Position numbers and translations under genes: made by a program
Assembly (NCBI GenBank): GCA_900554385.1
Contig: USHE01000026.1
Location: forward strand, 1-13,910
DNA from: an uncultured bacterium
GTDB taxonomy: Bacteria; Cyanobacteriota; Vampirovibrionia; Gastranaerophilales; Gastranaerophilaceae
Length of the DNA stretch: 13,910 nt
Direction of reading: 5' to 3'
The notes under the pieces: model-generated
The model's database searches: none
Seen by the model: only the letters and a program-made list of their open reading frames with translations
Told to the model about the DNA's origin: nothing
Shown: in pieces, positions 13,882-13,910 of the stretch
Layout of the letters: every line of letters begins with the position of its first letter
How positions within the stretch are numbered: position 1 is the stretch's first letter

Positions 13882-13910
13882 ATGACCGGACTTGAAGCTA
13901 CTGATGAAAT
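13882..13910 (+). CDS. Start of a gene cut by the window end
   Basis: An ATG follows AAAGGA (13867-13872) with 9 nt spacing and a perfect extended -10 promoter. The first nine residues, MTGLEATDE, are too few to name a product. An earlier ATG at 13875 is in another frame and stops after six codons. Confidence 0.6.

Noticed and set aside
1..13910. Phage, insertion sequence, CRISPR or defence island signals
   Set aside because: I saw no transposase, integrase, terminal inverted repeats, repeat-spacer array, nuclease effector or tRNA attachment site. The STAND-TPR gene alone is not enough to call a defence system.

Overview
The window is AT-rich, densely coded bacterial DNA with ATG, GTG and TTG starts and mostly good Shine-Dalgarno sites. 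It encodes a diderm envelope: two consecutive lipid A enzymes (LpxI, LpxB), an LptD/OstA-like outer membrane protein and a periplasmic M23 murein hydrolase. Low GC, lipid A genes, STAND-TPR proteins and large lineage-specific helical proteins fit a host-associated non-photosynthetic cyanobacterium (Gastranaerophilales / 'Melainabacteria', Vampirovibrionia). This placement is an inference from protein style, not from a marker search.

Layout. (1) 1-1346: the terminator of an off-window transcript, then a DegT-family PLP aminotransferase, probably acting on nucleotide sugars, ending in a bidirectional terminator. (2) 1345-1755, minus: a 136-aa orphan gene that converges on that terminator. (3) 1756-2193: 438 bp without a convincing protein gene. 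It holds the orphan's promoter, a repeated dyad, a near-consensus plus-strand promoter and a strong intrinsic terminator; together they look like a small RNA gene of about 140 nt. (4) 2194-5907, minus: an operon read as STAND-type ATPase with TPRs, then rsmG, then a GNAT acetyltransferase, with overlapping or near-abutting genes. Its promoter sits so close to the first ATG that the mRNA should be leaderless. (5) 5908-6015: divergent promoters. (6) 6016-12151, plus: an envelope operon read as a 34-codon single-span membrane peptide, M23 peptidase, LptD-like protein, class II aldolase, LpxI and LpxB, with very short gaps or overlaps. (7) 12220-13818: a 532-aa membrane-associated orphan, then the promoter and first codons of a further gene.

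The plus-strand operon covers cell-wall remodelling, lipid A disaccharide formation (LpxI makes lipid X, LpxB condenses it with UDP-diacylglucosamine) and outer-membrane LPS insertion, so it is likely an envelope biogenesis unit. The upstream aminotransferase could supply an amino sugar for surface glycans. The minus-strand operon pairs a ribosome-modifying enzyme with a putative regulatory ATPase. The least explained items are the intergenic RNA candidate with its paired dyads, the 34-aa membrane peptide and the three orphan or unusual proteins.
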